A stretch of 64,000 bases of DNA from Lichenibacterium ramalinae (lineage in GTDB: Bacteria > Pseudomonadota > Alphaproteobacteria > Rhizobiales > Beijerinckiaceae), in NCBI RefSeq assembly GCF_004137085.1, contig NZ_QYBC01000018.1, positions 62,001 to 126,000 of the forward strand, in the 5' to 3' direction. Positions 16,259 through 25,337 of the stretch are shown here, in pieces (positions within the stretch are counted from its first letter, which is position 1; each line of letters opens with the position of its first letter). Under the pieces are notes generated by a model that saw only the letters and a program-made list of their open reading frames with translations, had not been told where the DNA came from and made no database searches. The position numbers were made by a program, and so were the translations under genes.

Positions 16259-17179
16259 ATGTCGGCGCCCTCCACCCCGGAGGGGCGGCGCGCCCGCCCC
16301 TCCATCGCCAGCCCGGAGGGGCGGCGCGCCCGCCCCGCCATCGCCACCGCGGCCCTGCTGCTGCCGGCCTATGCCTGGCTGCTCGTCGCGGTGTTCCTGC
16401 CGCTCGGCGCCATGCTGTTCTTCTCGTTCCTGAAGACCAATCCCTTCGGATCGAAGGCGCCGCTGGTCTTCACGGGCGCGCATTACCTCGCCTTCGTGAC
16501 GCGGCCCTACCTCGTCGACGTCGCCATCACGTCGCTGCGCCTCGGCTTCTGGACCACGGGGATCTGCGCCGCGATCGGCCTGCCGACGGCGCTGGCCATC
16601 GCCCGCGCGACCCGCGGCCGGGTGCGCCAGACCGTGTTCCTGCTCGCCATCCTGCCCTTCTGGACCAACGGCCTCGTGCGGATCTTCTCCTGGACGATGC
16701 TGCTGCGCCAGGGCGGCATCCTCGACGACCTCGTGCATCTCGTGCTGCCCGGGGTGGGCTCGGTGGGGCTGCTCTACAGCTTCCCCGCCATCGTGGTGGG
16801 CCTCGTCCACGCCTACCTGCCGTACATGATCCTCACCTGCTACCTCGCCGTGGCGGGCATCGACGACGCGCTGATCGACGCCGCCCGCAGCCTCGGGGCG
16901 CGCCTGCCGACCGTCTTCGCCACCGTGATCCTGCCGCTGGCGCTGCCCGGGCTGGTGTCGGGCTCCATCCTCATCTTCGTGCCCGTGATCGGCAGCTTCA
17001 TGGAGCCCCGCATCCTCGGGGGGCGCATCGGCGTCACCATGGGCACCGTCATCGAGGACCAGTTCACCCAGGCCTACAACTGGCCGCTCGGCTCCGCCCT
17101 GTCCTTCACCATGCTGGGCATCGTGCTGGCGATCTTCGCGCTCTTCTCGAGCGTGCTGCGGGGGCGGCTCGCCCCATGA
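16259..17179 (+). CDS. potB: Polyamine-type ABC transporter permease (PotB type)
   Basis: 306 residues with about six membrane segments and the EAA-loop region IDAARSLGARLPTVFATVI, which contacts the ATPase. It begins one base after the potD stop. The first 24 codons are two copies of a 12-residue unit (PEGRRARPSIAS / PEGRRARPAIAT) from a 36-bp tandem repeat, an odd cytoplasmic extension. The stop overlaps potC (ATGA). Partner of PotC in the inner-membrane channel. Confidence 0.88.
   Translation: MSAPSTPEGRRARPSIASPEGRRARPAIATAALLLPAYAWLLVAVFLPLGAMLFFSFLKTNPFGSKAPLVFTGAHYLAFVTRPYLVDVAITSLRLGFWTTGICAAIGLPTALAIARATRGRVRQTVFLLAILPFWTNGLVRIFSWTMLLRQGGILDDLVHLVLPGVGSVGLLYSFPAIVVGLVHAYLPYMILTCYLAVAGIDDALIDAARSLGARLPTVFATVILPLALPGLVSGSILIFVPVIGSFMEPRILGGRIGVTMGTVIEDQFTQAYNWPLGSALSFTMLGIVLAIFALFSSVLRGRLAP
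16276..16346 (+). repeat. 36-bp tandem direct repeat at the potB 5' end
   Basis: Two copies starting at 16276 and 16312, with one mismatch over the 35 compared bases (CTCC against CGCC). Each unit is extremely GC-rich and contains the near-palindromic core GGGGCGGCGCGCCC. In frame it adds 12 residues per copy to PotB. It might instead be a mobile intergenic repeat captured into the reading frame. Confidence 0.8.
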
Positions 17180-17955
17180 TCTGGCTCGGCCGCGCCATCC
17201 TGGCCCTCGTCCTGCTCTTCCTCTACGCCCCCATCGCCGTTATGGTGCTGATGGGGTTCAACGCGTCCGACCTCTACGCGCTGCCCTTCGTGCCGACGCT
17301 GCACTGGTTCTCCGAACTTGCCGGCAACGACAGGCTCATCGCGGCGAGCCGCAACAGCGTGCTGGTGGCGCTCGTCACGGCGGTCGTGGCGACGGCACTC
17401 GGCACCCTGGCGGCCCTGGCCCTGTCGCGCCGCAGCTTCCGGGGCAAGTCGCTGCTGCGCCTGCTGCTGCTGCCGCCCATCGCCATCCCGTGGCTCATCA
17501 CCGGCACCGCCATGCTGGTCTTCTTCTACTGGACGGGGATCGGCCGCGGCCTGCACGCCATGATCCTCGGCCACGTCGCGCTGGCCATCCCCTACGTGGT
17601 GCTGGTGGTGGGGACCGGGCTGGCCTCGCTGCGCGCCGACCTCGAGGAGGCGGCCATGAGCCTCGGCGCGACGCCCTTCGGCGCCTTCCGCTCCGTGACG
17701 CTGCCGCTGCTGGCGCCGAGCCTCGTCGCGGCGGCGCTCTTCGCCTTCGCGGTGTCGCTCGACCAGTTCGTGGTCTCGTATTTCCTGGCGGCGCCCGGCG
17801 TCACGACGCTGCCGGTCGAGATCTACACATCCATCCGCAAGGGCTTCACGCCCGAGATCAACGCGGTCTCGACGATCCTGCTCGGCGCCTCGGTGGCGCT
17901 GTTCCTGGTCTTTGCCGGGCTGACCCGCATCGGAGGCGAGCGTGAGCGGCGTTGA
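17176..17955 (+). CDS. potC: Polyamine-type ABC transporter permease (PotC type)
   Basis: 259 residues, six predicted membrane helices, and an EAA loop EEAAMSLGATPFGAFRSVTL. ATG 17176 overlaps the potB stop. VSLDQFVVSYFLAAPG and TTLPVEIYTSIRKGFTPEINA are PotC hallmarks. It overlaps potA by 14 bp, so the channel and ATPase genes are tightly coupled. Confidence 0.9.
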   Translation: MIWLGRAILALVLLFLYAPIAVMVLMGFNASDLYALPFVPTLHWFSELAGNDRLIAASRNSVLVALVTAVVATALGTLAALALSRRSFRGKSLLRLLLLPPIAIPWLITGTAMLVFFYWTGIGRGLHAMILGHVALAIPYVVLVVGTGLASLRADLEEAAMSLGATPFGAFRSVTLPLLAPSLVAAALFAFAVSLDQFVVSYFLAAPGVTTLPVEIYTSIRKGFTPEINAVSTILLGASVALFLVFAGLTRIGGERERR

Positions 17956-19000
17956 AGTCCAGGGCATCCGCAAGAGCTTCGGTGGCGCGCCGGTGCTCGA
18001 CGACGTGGCCATGCGCTTCGCCGAGGGGCGCTTCACCAGCCTGCTCGGGCCGTCCGGCTCGGGCAAGACGACGCTGCTGCGCATCATCGGCGGCTTCGAG
18101 GCGCCCGACGCCGGCACCGTCACGATCGGGGGCGCCGACGTCACCCACACGCCGCTGTGGAAGCGCCGCATCGGCATGGTGTTCCAGTCCTACGCCCTGT
18201 TCCCCCACATGAGCGTCGCCGACAACGTCGCCTACGGCCTGCACCGCCAGGGCATCCGGGGGGCGGCGGCGCGGGCCGAGGTGGCGCGGGCGCTGGCCCT
18301 CGTGGAACTCGAAGGGTTCGACGCGCGCCGCCCGAAGCAATTGTCGGGCGGCCAGCAGCAGCGCGTCGCCCTGGCCCGCGCCATCGTGACGAAACCGCGC
18401 GTGCTCCTGCTCGACGAACCGCTGTCGGCGCTCGACCGCCGCCTGCGGCAAACCATGCAGGTGGAGCTGCGCCGCATCCAGCGCGACAGCGGCCTCACCA
18501 CCATCTTCGTGACCCACGACCAGGAGGAGGCGCTGACCCTGTCGGACCGCGTCGCCATCCTCGACGGCGGGCGCATCGTGCAGGAAGGGCCGCCCGCCGA
18601 GGTCTACGAGCGGCCCGCGACGCGCTTCGCCGCGACCTTCCTCGGCGACGCCAACCTCTTCGCCGGCACGGTGCGGGACGGCGCCGTCGCGACGCCGTCG
18701 GGTCCCCTGCGCAGCGAAGCCCCGCTGCCCGCCGAGGGCGCCCCCGCCACGCTGGCGGTGCGGCCCGAGAAGGTCCTGCCGCTCCCGGCGGGCGCGGCGG
18801 AGCCGGCCGGCTTCAACGCCGTCGACGCCACGCTGCGTCAGACCGTCTATGCGGGTGCGACCTCGACCCTGCTGCTGGCGACGCGCGACGGCGACCCGGT
18901 GAAGTGCTTCTGCCAGAGCCGCGACGCGCCGGCGCTGGAGCCCGGCGCCGCGTTGCGGCTCGCCTGGTCGCCGACCCACACGCTCGTGCTGGGCGGGTGA
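17942..19000 (+). CDS. potA: Polyamine-type ABC transporter ATP-binding protein
   Basis: 352 residues from GTG 17942 with GGAGGC 4 bases upstream. Walker A GPSGSGKTT, signature LSGGQQQRVA, Walker B VLLLDEPLSALD, H-loop FVTHDQEEAL, then a C-terminal TOBE domain (about 275-352) typical of PotA and related sugar-transport ATPases. It is the last transporter gene. A glycoside hydrolase gene starts 34 bp downstream in the same direction. Confidence 0.9.
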   Translation: MSGVEVQGIRKSFGGAPVLDDVAMRFAEGRFTSLLGPSGSGKTTLLRIIGGFEAPDAGTVTIGGADVTHTPLWKRRIGMVFQSYALFPHMSVADNVAYGLHRQGIRGAAARAEVARALALVELEGFDARRPKQLSGGQQQRVALARAIVTKPRVLLLDEPLSALDRRLRQTMQVELRRIQRDSGLTTIFVTHDQEEALTLSDRVAILDGGRIVQEGPPAEVYERPATRFAATFLGDANLFAGTVRDGAVATPSGPLRSEAPLPAEGAPATLAVRPEKVLPLPAGAAEPAGFNAVDATLRQTVYAGATSTLLLATRDGDPVKCFCQSRDAPALEPGAALRLAWSPTHTLVLGG

Positions 19001-19034
19001 ACCCGTCCGCCCCTTCCACCGCAGAGGCTTTCCC

Positions 19035-21263
19035 ATGCTCCGCCACGCCACCATCCCGCCCGAACGCGCCTGGTCGACCTGGTCGGGTCGGCCGGCCGAG
19101 ATGGTGTTCCTGCCGCTCGGCGTGCGGCTGACGCCCCTGGCCTATGCGGGCAGCCGCAACGCCGCGACGCTGTTCCCGCCGGGCGACGGCATCCGCCTCG
19201 GCCGGCACGACCTCGCCGCCTCCGCCGTCGACCTCGACCTCACCCACGCCGGCACGACCCTGGCGCTCGCCTACGACAAGCCGGACCCGTTCCGTGTCGT
19301 GGGGCGCTGGCGGGCGCCGGTGCTGGGCGAATGGGGCCTGCGCTTCTGGGTGAACCTGTGCCTGTCGGTGGAGAGCGGCGAAGCCGTGTCCTACGACGCC
19401 GAGGCCGGCGCCGCCGTGGTGGCGGTGGGCACCCGCTTCGTGGCCCTGGTGTCCGAGGCCCCCGCCGTGCAGGTCACCGGCCACGCCAGCCTCGCCGCCG
19501 TGGCGGCCGACTACGAGGCGCATGGCTACTTCCACCTCGGGTCCCGCGCCGACGCCGCGCCCGTGCTGGCGCTGCGCTTCAACCTCGAGATGGCGCGGGA
19601 CAACCGCTTCGCCCTCGCCGTGGCCGATCGGCGCGACCTCGCGGTGGCGCGGGCGCGGGACGCCCTGGCCGGGGCGCCGGCCGAGCGGATGCCACCGCCC
19701 CCCGCCCAGTCCGGTCGCCACGCCGGAGCGCTCGACGCGCTGCGCGACGTGATGGGCTGGAACACGGTGTGGGACGCCGTCAACGCGCGCCCCTACACGT
19801 CGATCAGCCGCAACTGGAACCAGGCCAAGTTCGGCGGTTTCGGCGTGTGGCTCGATGACCAGCTCTACGCGGCGCTGATGGCCGGCCTGCTGGCGCCCGA
19901 GGTCGGCCGCGAGAACCTGCGCGCCGCCCTGGCCAGCGCGACGCCGCAGGGCAACTTCGCCTGCCTGGTCACCGCCAACGACGCCTGGGTGGACCGCACG
20001 CAGCTGCCCGTCGCGAGCTTCGTCGTCTGGTCCCTGTACCTGCGCGGCCGCGACCGCTCGCTGCTCGCCCTCATGGCCGGCGCCCTCGCCCGCAACCACG
20101 CCTGGTGGTGGGCCGAGCGCGACCCCGGCGGGCGGGGCCTCGTCTCCTACGGCACCTCGGACGTCGGCGCGGGGCTCTACAAGGGCACCTCCTTCGGCGC
20201 CCGCAACGAGAGCTCGATGGACAATGCCTCCATCCACGACGAGGCGCGCTACGATCCCGCCACCCGCACGCTCGATTGCCTCGACGTCGGGCTGAACAGC
20301 CTTCTGGCGCTCGACGCTGAGATGCTGGCCCTCATCGCGGCCGAACTCGGGGACGGCGAAGCCTCGCGGGCCCATGCCGCCCGGGCCGCCGCCACGCGGG
20401 AGCTGATCCGCACCGAATTGTGGGACGCGGAACGCCGCATCTTCGCCAACCGCCTCTGGTCCGGCGCCTTCGTGCGCAGCCTCGGCCCGACGAGCTTCTA
20501 CCCGCTCGCCGCCGGCATCCCGGACGCCGGGCAGCTGACGCACCTGCTCGCCCACCTCGCCGACCCCGGCACCTTCGGGGGCGAGCCCGGCATTCCGGGC
20601 GTGACGCGGGACGACCCCGCCTTCGGCGACAACACCTATTGGCGCGGCCGTGTCTGGCCGCCGCTCAACTTCTGGGTCTGGCAGGGCCTGCGACGCATGG
20701 GGCGGCGCGCCGAAGCGCGGGCGCTGGCCGAGCGCAGCTTCGCGCTCTTCGGCCGGGCCTGGGCGCGGCGCCTCTGCCCGGAGAACTACAATGCCGTGAC
20801 GGGCGAGCCCTTGGACCAGCCCGACACGGACGGCTTCTACGGCTGGGGGGCGCTGATGCCGCTCATGGCGGTGGGCGACGTCACCGACGTGTCGCCGTGG
20901 TCGGGATGGGAGGTCACCAACGGCGGCGAGGACGTCGTGCTCGGCCCGGTGGAGACGCCGGCCGGCGCCGTCACGGTGTCGGTGTCGGGCGGGCTGCTGG
21001 TGCTTCGCCGGGGCGACGAGACCCTGCTGGAGACCGACCTCCCCGGCACGCTGTCCGACCTGTCCATCGCGCCCGGCCGCGTCGCTTTCGTGGCCGAGGG
21101 CGCCGGCACGGTGCTGCGCCTGCCCGCGGCGCGGGGCCGCGTGCTGCTGGCGCGGGCGGGCGAGCGCGACCTCGCAGCGTCGCCCGACGCTGCGGGATGG
21201 CGTTTCACCGGGCTCGACGCCATCCGGGGCCCGACCCGCGTCGAGGTGGTCTGGTCGGCGTGA
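19035..21263 (+). CDS. GH63-like (MGH1-type) glycoside hydrolase
   Basis: 742 residues with no signal peptide, so cytoplasmic. Residues 1 to about 215 form a beta-rich N-terminal domain (EWGLRFWVNLCLSVESG). About 230-620 is an (alpha/alpha)6 barrel with WNTVWDAVNARPYTSISRNW, GVWLDDQLYAALMAG, NESSMDNASIHDEARYD, NTYWRGRVWPPLNFWVWQGL and ENYNAVTGEP, matching the mannosylglycerate-hydrolase/trehalase-like GH63 group. A short beta domain ends the protein. Acidic residues in LDDQ and DNAS are candidates for the acid/base pair but cannot be assigned by eye. Placement 34 bp after potA suggests the imported compound may carry a glycosyl group. AGAGG precedes the ATG. Confidence 0.8.
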   Translation: MLRHATIPPERAWSTWSGRPAEMVFLPLGVRLTPLAYAGSRNAATLFPPGDGIRLGRHDLAASAVDLDLTHAGTTLALAYDKPDPFRVVGRWRAPVLGEWGLRFWVNLCLSVESGEAVSYDAEAGAAVVAVGTRFVALVSEAPAVQVTGHASLAAVAADYEAHGYFHLGSRADAAPVLALRFNLEMARDNRFALAVADRRDLAVARARDALAGAPAERMPPPPAQSGRHAGALDALRDVMGWNTVWDAVNARPYTSISRNWNQAKFGGFGVWLDDQLYAALMAGLLAPEVGRENLRAALASATPQGNFACLVTANDAWVDRTQLPVASFVVWSLYLRGRDRSLLALMAGALARNHAWWWAERDPGGRGLVSYGTSDVGAGLYKGTSFGARNESSMDNASIHDEARYDPATRTLDCLDVGLNSLLALDAEMLALIAAELGDGEASRAHAARAAATRELIRTELWDAERRIFANRLWSGAFVRSLGPTSFYPLAAGIPDAGQLTHLLAHLADPGTFGGEPGIPGVTRDDPAFGDNTYWRGRVWPPLNFWVWQGLRRMGRRAEARALAERSFALFGRAWARRLCPENYNAVTGEPLDQPDTDGFYGWGALMPLMAVGDVTDVSPWSGWEVTNGGEDVVLGPVETPAGAVTVSVSGGLLVLRRGDETLLETDLPGTLSDLSIAPGRVAFVAEGAGTVLRLPAARGRVLLARAGERDLAASPDAAGWRFTGLDAIRGPTRVEVVWSA

Positions 21264-21345
21264 GAGACTGTGGGGGGAGGCCCGTTGCCCGGACCGCGAT
21301 GTCGACACGCTCACGACCGCGGACGGGTTGCCCCGCCGGGCCGCG

Positions 21346-23097
21346 TCACTGGCTGATGCGCAGCGCCCCGATGCTGGCGGCGATCTGATTGAAGGCCGTG
21401 ATGAGCCCGTCAGAATCGTTGGCCACGAAGGCCTGCTTGCTGTTCGAAGCGCAGTTCTGCAACAGCTGGATGCCCTGGTTGTCGATCGGATCGGACGGCA
21501 CGCTGAAGCCGACCGTGTAGACCGAGATGCCCGTCGCCTTGGCGTTGTTGCAGGCTTCCAGAGTCAGGGCGTCGATCGCGTTGCGCTGCTGCGTGCTCGA
21601 CGTCACGTTCTGGTTGGCACTGGGCAGGTGCGCGGCCGGGGTGCTGTTGTCGGCATTGACGAGGTAGCCGTTGGAGAAGTACATCGTCTGATTGAAATTG
21701 TTGTAGGGGTTGTCGGGCCAGGAATTGGCGCCGTCGGTCATCACCACCATGACCTTGCTGGTCGTGGTGGCGGCATAGGCGGCGCCGTCGGCGAAGACGC
21801 TGATGGGCGACAGGGTGCGCCAGCCCCACTCGACACCCTCGTGGATGTTGGTCGAGCCTGCCGCCGTCATGCTGTTGATCAGCGTTTTCAACGCCGTCGC
21901 ATCCGTCGTCAGCCGCTGCAGGGGTTTGCTGACGCATTGGAAGTTGGGCCCGTTCGGCAGGCCCGTGTAATTGTTGTAGGTGGTCGGGCGCGCGTTCTTG
22001 GCCGAAACGTATTTGCAGGCCTGGCTCTCGGCCGAGGCGAAGCTGTTCGAACTCGCCGGGCAACTGTCCTTGCCGTTGGAATCGTCGATGTAGCTGTTGA
22101 AGCTGTAATTTGTGTAGGCGCTCGATTGATTGCTGGCGGGGTTCCAGGCCGCGTAGCCGGAACTGCCGCCGCCGGGTTCGTCCGGCGCGAAGAGCGGGAC
22201 GTAGAGCGTGTCCCAGGCCGGCTGGCCGTTGCCGGGATTGGGGGCGCCGTCCTGCACGTTCAAGGGATAGGGCAGGCTCTCGAAACAGCCGCCCCAGTCC
22301 CATCCCGTATAGGCTTTCTTGAGGGCGGCGAAGATCGCCAGGCGGCTCGTGAACCCGGCCGCCGTGGCGCTGCCCTTGTCGACGTTGGTCCAATGATATT
22401 TCGACCGGCCGGCCGTATCGACCCAGCTCGCCGTGGCGGTCGCGCTGGGGTCGACCGCCACGGTGGCGGCGAACGGCACGACCGAGATGCGGCTGTCGGG
22501 CGAGAAGGCCCCGTTCCCCTTCACGTAGTCGACGAAATTGTCGGCCGCCTGCTGCACGGCCTGGAGCTTCGACTGCGACCCGCTCGACTCGCTCATCGAG
22601 CCGGTATTGTCGAGGACCAGGGCGATCTCGAAGGTCTTGGGCAGGGGCGTCGCGCATTGCGACGACGCCGTCACCTGGGGCGACGACACGTGCGTGAAGG
22701 CGGGGAAGAAGGTCTTGGAGTTGATGTGGGTGACGAGCGTGATCTTGCGGGGCGAACTGGTCACGCCCAGCGGGTCGATGATGACGCCCGAGCCCGCCCC
22801 CATGTAGCCCGGCACGACGATGGCGGCCTGCCCCTGGAGGGCCTGCGTCGTCGTCGACTGGGGCGTCTGGCACAGGCCGAGGGCGGTCGCGTCCGTGGCG
22901 GCCTGCAGCTTCACCTGCAGGCGCGTCGCGACGCCGTAGTCGACCGCCGCCCCGGCGAAGGCCAGCAGGGGCAGGGTCGACAGGGCGAAGATCACGGCGA
23001 CGTTGGCGCCGGTGGCGCCGGCGAGGCGACGGGCCGTGCGGCCCAGGATTCGGCGGCCCAGGATTCGGCGGCCCAGGGTCTTGCGGGTCACGGGCAT
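21346..23097 (-). CDS. tadG: TadG-like pilus-assembly protein with von Willebrand A domain
   Basis: 583 residues from ATG 23097, with GGGAGG just upstream. After an Arg-rich cytoplasmic start comes one membrane helix (TGANVAVIFALSTLPLLAFAG), which is the TadE-like/Flp leader region, and then a large extracytoplasmic part. The VWA metal site is DNTGSMSES, where Thr takes the place of the first Ser in the usual DxSxS; VMVVMTDGANSW is a second VWA element. It overlaps the upstream tadE-like gene by 10 bp. Many Ser/Thr/Asn residues fit a surface location. The rest of the Tad machinery is not in the window. Confidence 0.85.
   Translation of the reverse strand: MPVTRKTLGRRILGRRILGRTARRLAGATGANVAVIFALSTLPLLAFAGAAVDYGVATRLQVKLQAATDATALGLCQTPQSTTTQALQGQAAIVVPGYMGAGSGVIIDPLGVTSSPRKITLVTHINSKTFFPAFTHVSSPQVTASSQCATPLPKTFEIALVLDNTGSMSESSGSQSKLQAVQQAADNFVDYVKGNGAFSPDSRISVVPFAATVAVDPSATATASWVDTAGRSKYHWTNVDKGSATAAGFTSRLAIFAALKKAYTGWDWGGCFESLPYPLNVQDGAPNPGNGQPAWDTLYVPLFAPDEPGGGSSGYAAWNPASNQSSAYTNYSFNSYIDDSNGKDSCPASSNSFASAESQACKYVSAKNARPTTYNNYTGLPNGPNFQCVSKPLQRLTTDATALKTLINSMTAAGSTNIHEGVEWGWRTLSPISVFADGAAYAATTTSKVMVVMTDGANSWPDNPYNNFNQTMYFSNGYLVNADNSTPAAHLPSANQNVTSSTQQRNAIDALTLEACNNAKATGISVYTVGFSVPSDPIDNQGIQLLQNCASNSKQAFVANDSDGLITAFNQIAASIGALRISQ
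23041..23070 (-). repeat. 15-bp tandem repeat inside tadG
   Basis: Two perfect copies of GCCCAGGATTCGGCG (plus strand) and a partial third. They encode consecutive RRILG units in the cytoplasmic N-terminus of the TadG-like protein. The change keeps the reading frame, so slippage can vary the number of positive residues before the membrane helix. Confidence 0.8.
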
Positions 23098-23753
23098 GCG
23101 GCACCTCCCGGCATCGTCACCTCGGGTGTGGCGTTGATGCTCTTGTGGACGATGCCGTTGCGCACCGGCCACACGAAGCTGGCGTTCAACGGGATGGAAT
23201 TGCCCACCCCCGAGACGAGCCTGACGAGCGTGGTTCCCAGCATGGGGGCGTAGGGCATGGTGACTTCGGCCATAACGTATCGGTTCCCGTTGACGTTGAA
23301 GCCAGGGGGGATGCTGAGGTCCCGGGCGACGCCGGTGGGGCGCGCCGAGGCGTTGTTGTCGCTAGACACGCTCGAGCAGACCCAAGGGCTCACCAGCGAC
23401 GCGGCGGTGTTCACCGCCATGGCGCTGACCACCATCTTGGCGGTGCCGGCGCCGAAGGGGCGCAACACGGCCGTGGAGGCGGCCAGGATGTCGCTCATCG
23501 TGGCGGAAGCGATGGGGTCCGCCGTGTCGCCCTGCGAGGTCAGGTCCGCCACCGTGCGGGCGAGCAGCGTCACCTTGCGCCAGTTGTCGACCGCATGGGC
23601 CATCTCGGCAAAGCCGACCCAGAGCGTCAGCATGATGGGCAGGATCAGCGCGAACTCGACCGCCGATACGCCCGCCGCATCGCCGCACAGCCTCCGCAGC
23701 GCGGGCAGGCCGCGGCGGGCGCTGGTCTTGCCGCCGGTCGCGGGCGTCAGCAT
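23088..23753 (-). CDS. tadF: TadE-family pseudopilin-like protein
   Basis: 221 residues from ATG 23753, inside a longer open frame. The TadE motif AAGVSAVEFALILPIMLTLWVGFAE is at about 27-51: a Glu five residues into the hydrophobic segment is the hallmark of prepilin-like proteins cleaved by a TadV-type peptidase. The remainder is extracytoplasmic. It overlaps the preceding gene by 7 bp and tadG by 10 bp, so the three proteins are made together. TadF and TadE are hard to tell apart by sequence. Confidence 0.82.
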   Translation of the reverse strand: MLTPATGGKTSARRGLPALRRLCGDAAGVSAVEFALILPIMLTLWVGFAEMAHAVDNWRKVTLLARTVADLTSQGDTADPIASATMSDILAASTAVLRPFGAGTAKMVVSAMAVNTAASLVSPWVCSSVSSDNNASARPTGVARDLSIPPGFNVNGNRYVMAEVTMPYAPMLGTTLVRLVSGVGNSIPLNASFVWPVRNGIVHKSINATPEVTMPGGAACP

Positions 23754-24337
23754 GGCGCCCCCGATCCGACCGAATAGGGCTCGGTCCGGAACACCGCCGT
23801 CGACATCAGCAGTTGCGAGCCGTCGGCGAAGCTGCTGAAGCCGAGGTTCAGCAGCCCGAAGAACACCGGGAACTTCGCCGCCGCCGTGGCCACCACGATG
23901 GTGCCGGGCCCCGGACAGGTGTAGTGCGTGCCGAAGCCGGCCGACCAGTCCCGCGTGCCCGAATCGATCGGGGCCGGCAGCTTGATCGAGGCGAAGTTGG
24001 TGCCGAGCGAGACGTCGAGCTTCACGCCGGAACAGTCGAAGACCGTCACGCTCCCCCCGGACCCGCACATGCTGGTCTTCAAGGCGGCCAGCAGCGTCCC
24101 GGCGGTGGCGGACTGGCTGTTGGTCTGCTGGAACTGGCCCGTGAACAGTGAACGCGCGGTCTTCTGGAACACGAAATCGAAGTTCTGCGCGGCCCAGATC
24201 GAGAACGCGACCTGCAGGATGGCGCCAAGCAGCGCCAGGAAAGGCACGCAGACGAGCCCGAACTCGACCGCGGTCGCGCCCCGCACGTCGCCGGCCATGC
24301 GTCCCAACAACGATCGGTAGTTACGTCGGGTCGCCAT
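23747..24337 (-). CDS. tadE: TadE-family pseudopilin-like protein, first gene of the tadE/F/G operon
   Basis: 196 residues from ATG 24337; a GTG at 24355 is in frame but has no ribosome site. The membrane segment DVRGATAVEFGLVCVPFLALLG (about 16-37) carries the Glu of TadE-type prepilins; the rest is extracytoplasmic with several Cys residues. It leads an operon of three overlapping genes. The AT-richer region upstream (24356-24420) probably holds the promoter. Function: minor pseudopilin of the tight-adherence (Flp) pilus. Confidence 0.82.
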   Translation of the reverse strand: MATRRNYRSLLGRMAGDVRGATAVEFGLVCVPFLALLGAILQVAFSIWAAQNFDFVFQKTARSLFTGQFQQTNSQSATAGTLLAALKTSMCGSGGSVTVFDCSGVKLDVSLGTNFASIKLPAPIDSGTRDWSAGFGTHYTCPGPGTIVVATAAAKFPVFFGLLNLGFSSFADGSQLLMSTAVFRTEPYSVGSGAPC

Positions 24338-24607
24338 CCGGAGTCCGCTACTCACGATTTAATACTGATACTACCGGCGATTATTGGTGCGATATCTTGC
24401 GAAAGTGTTCCGAGTTGAACGACATGCACGCGTATCGCCATGGCGGCTGACGTCACATCGCCGCCGGCGTCGCCCGGGGTCGCCGGGACCCGCCACGCGC
24501 TCGGCACGGCCACGGCGATCGGATAGGATGCGCCGGGCGGACCAACCCAGCCCTTCAGAACTGGCGTGCGTCGGCCACGGCGCCACGCAGGCCGGGAGAC
24601 GACATCC

Positions 24608-25252
24608 ATGGGACAGAACACCGGAACCCGCATCGATTTCGAGCACCTCGTCGCCGCCGTCGCCGGGCGCCGCGGGGACGGCCGGCTGTTCGTGGCGATC
24701 GCGGGGCCGCCGGGCGGCGGCAAGTCCACCGTGGCCGAGGCGCTGGTCGCCCGGCTCGAGGCCGCCGATCCGGGGCGGAGCGCCGTCCTCCCCATGGACG
24801 GCTACCATTACGACGACCGGGTGCTGCTCGCCCGCGGCCTGCATGGCCGCAAGGGGGCGCCCGACACGTTCGACGTCGCTGGCCTGCGCCACATGCTGGG
24901 CCGGCTCCGCCGGGACGACGAGGAGGAGGTGGCGGTCCCGGTCTTCGATCGCGACATCGAGATCGCGCGCGCCGGGGCCCGCGTCGTCCCGCGCGGCGTC
25001 CGCACGCTCGTGGTGGAAGGCAACTACCTGCTGCTCGGCCAGGCGCCCTGGTCCAGCCTGCGGCCGGCCTTCGACCTCACCGTGCTGGTGGCGGTGCCGG
25101 AGGAGGAGCTGCGCCGCCGCCTGACGGCCCGCTGGCAGGGCTATCGGCTGTCCCCCGAGGCCGTGGCGGCCAAGCTCGACGGCAACGACCTCCCGAACGG
25201 CCGCCTCGTCATGGCCGACAGCGTGGCGCCGGACCTGCTGCTGGCCCTGTGA
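24608..25252 (+). CDS. P-loop small-molecule kinase (uridine/pantothenate/fructose-kinase-like)
   Basis: 214 residues from ATG 24608 with GGGAGA 7 bases upstream. Walker A is GPPGGGKST (about 34-42). MDGYHYDD contains the acidic residues used as catalytic base in the uridine-kinase/PanK type, and VVEGNYLLLGQAPW is the second conserved block. It belongs to the COG0572/COG1072 nucleoside/pantothenate-kinase-like group, which in rhizobia includes sugar kinases of FrcK type. No sugar or nucleoside gene adjoins it, so the substrate is open. Confidence 0.8.
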   Translation: MGQNTGTRIDFEHLVAAVAGRRGDGRLFVAIAGPPGGGKSTVAEALVARLEAADPGRSAVLPMDGYHYDDRVLLARGLHGRKGAPDTFDVAGLRHMLGRLRRDDEEEVAVPVFDRDIEIARAGARVVPRGVRTLVVEGNYLLLGQAPWSSLRPAFDLTVLVAVPEEELRRRLTARWQGYRLSPEAVAAKLDGNDLPNGRLVMADSVAPDLLLAL

Positions 25253-25337
25253 GGCCGCGTCGCGCCGGGCGCCGGTCCTCGACAAGGCGCGGCGCCTCCG
25301 CCACCCTGCGCCGCAACGCAACGGGAGCCACGGCGGC

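Noticed and set aside
21264-21345. Terminator between the GH63-like gene and tadG
   Set aside because: No stable symmetric hairpin or T-run could be found by eye in the 82-bp gap.
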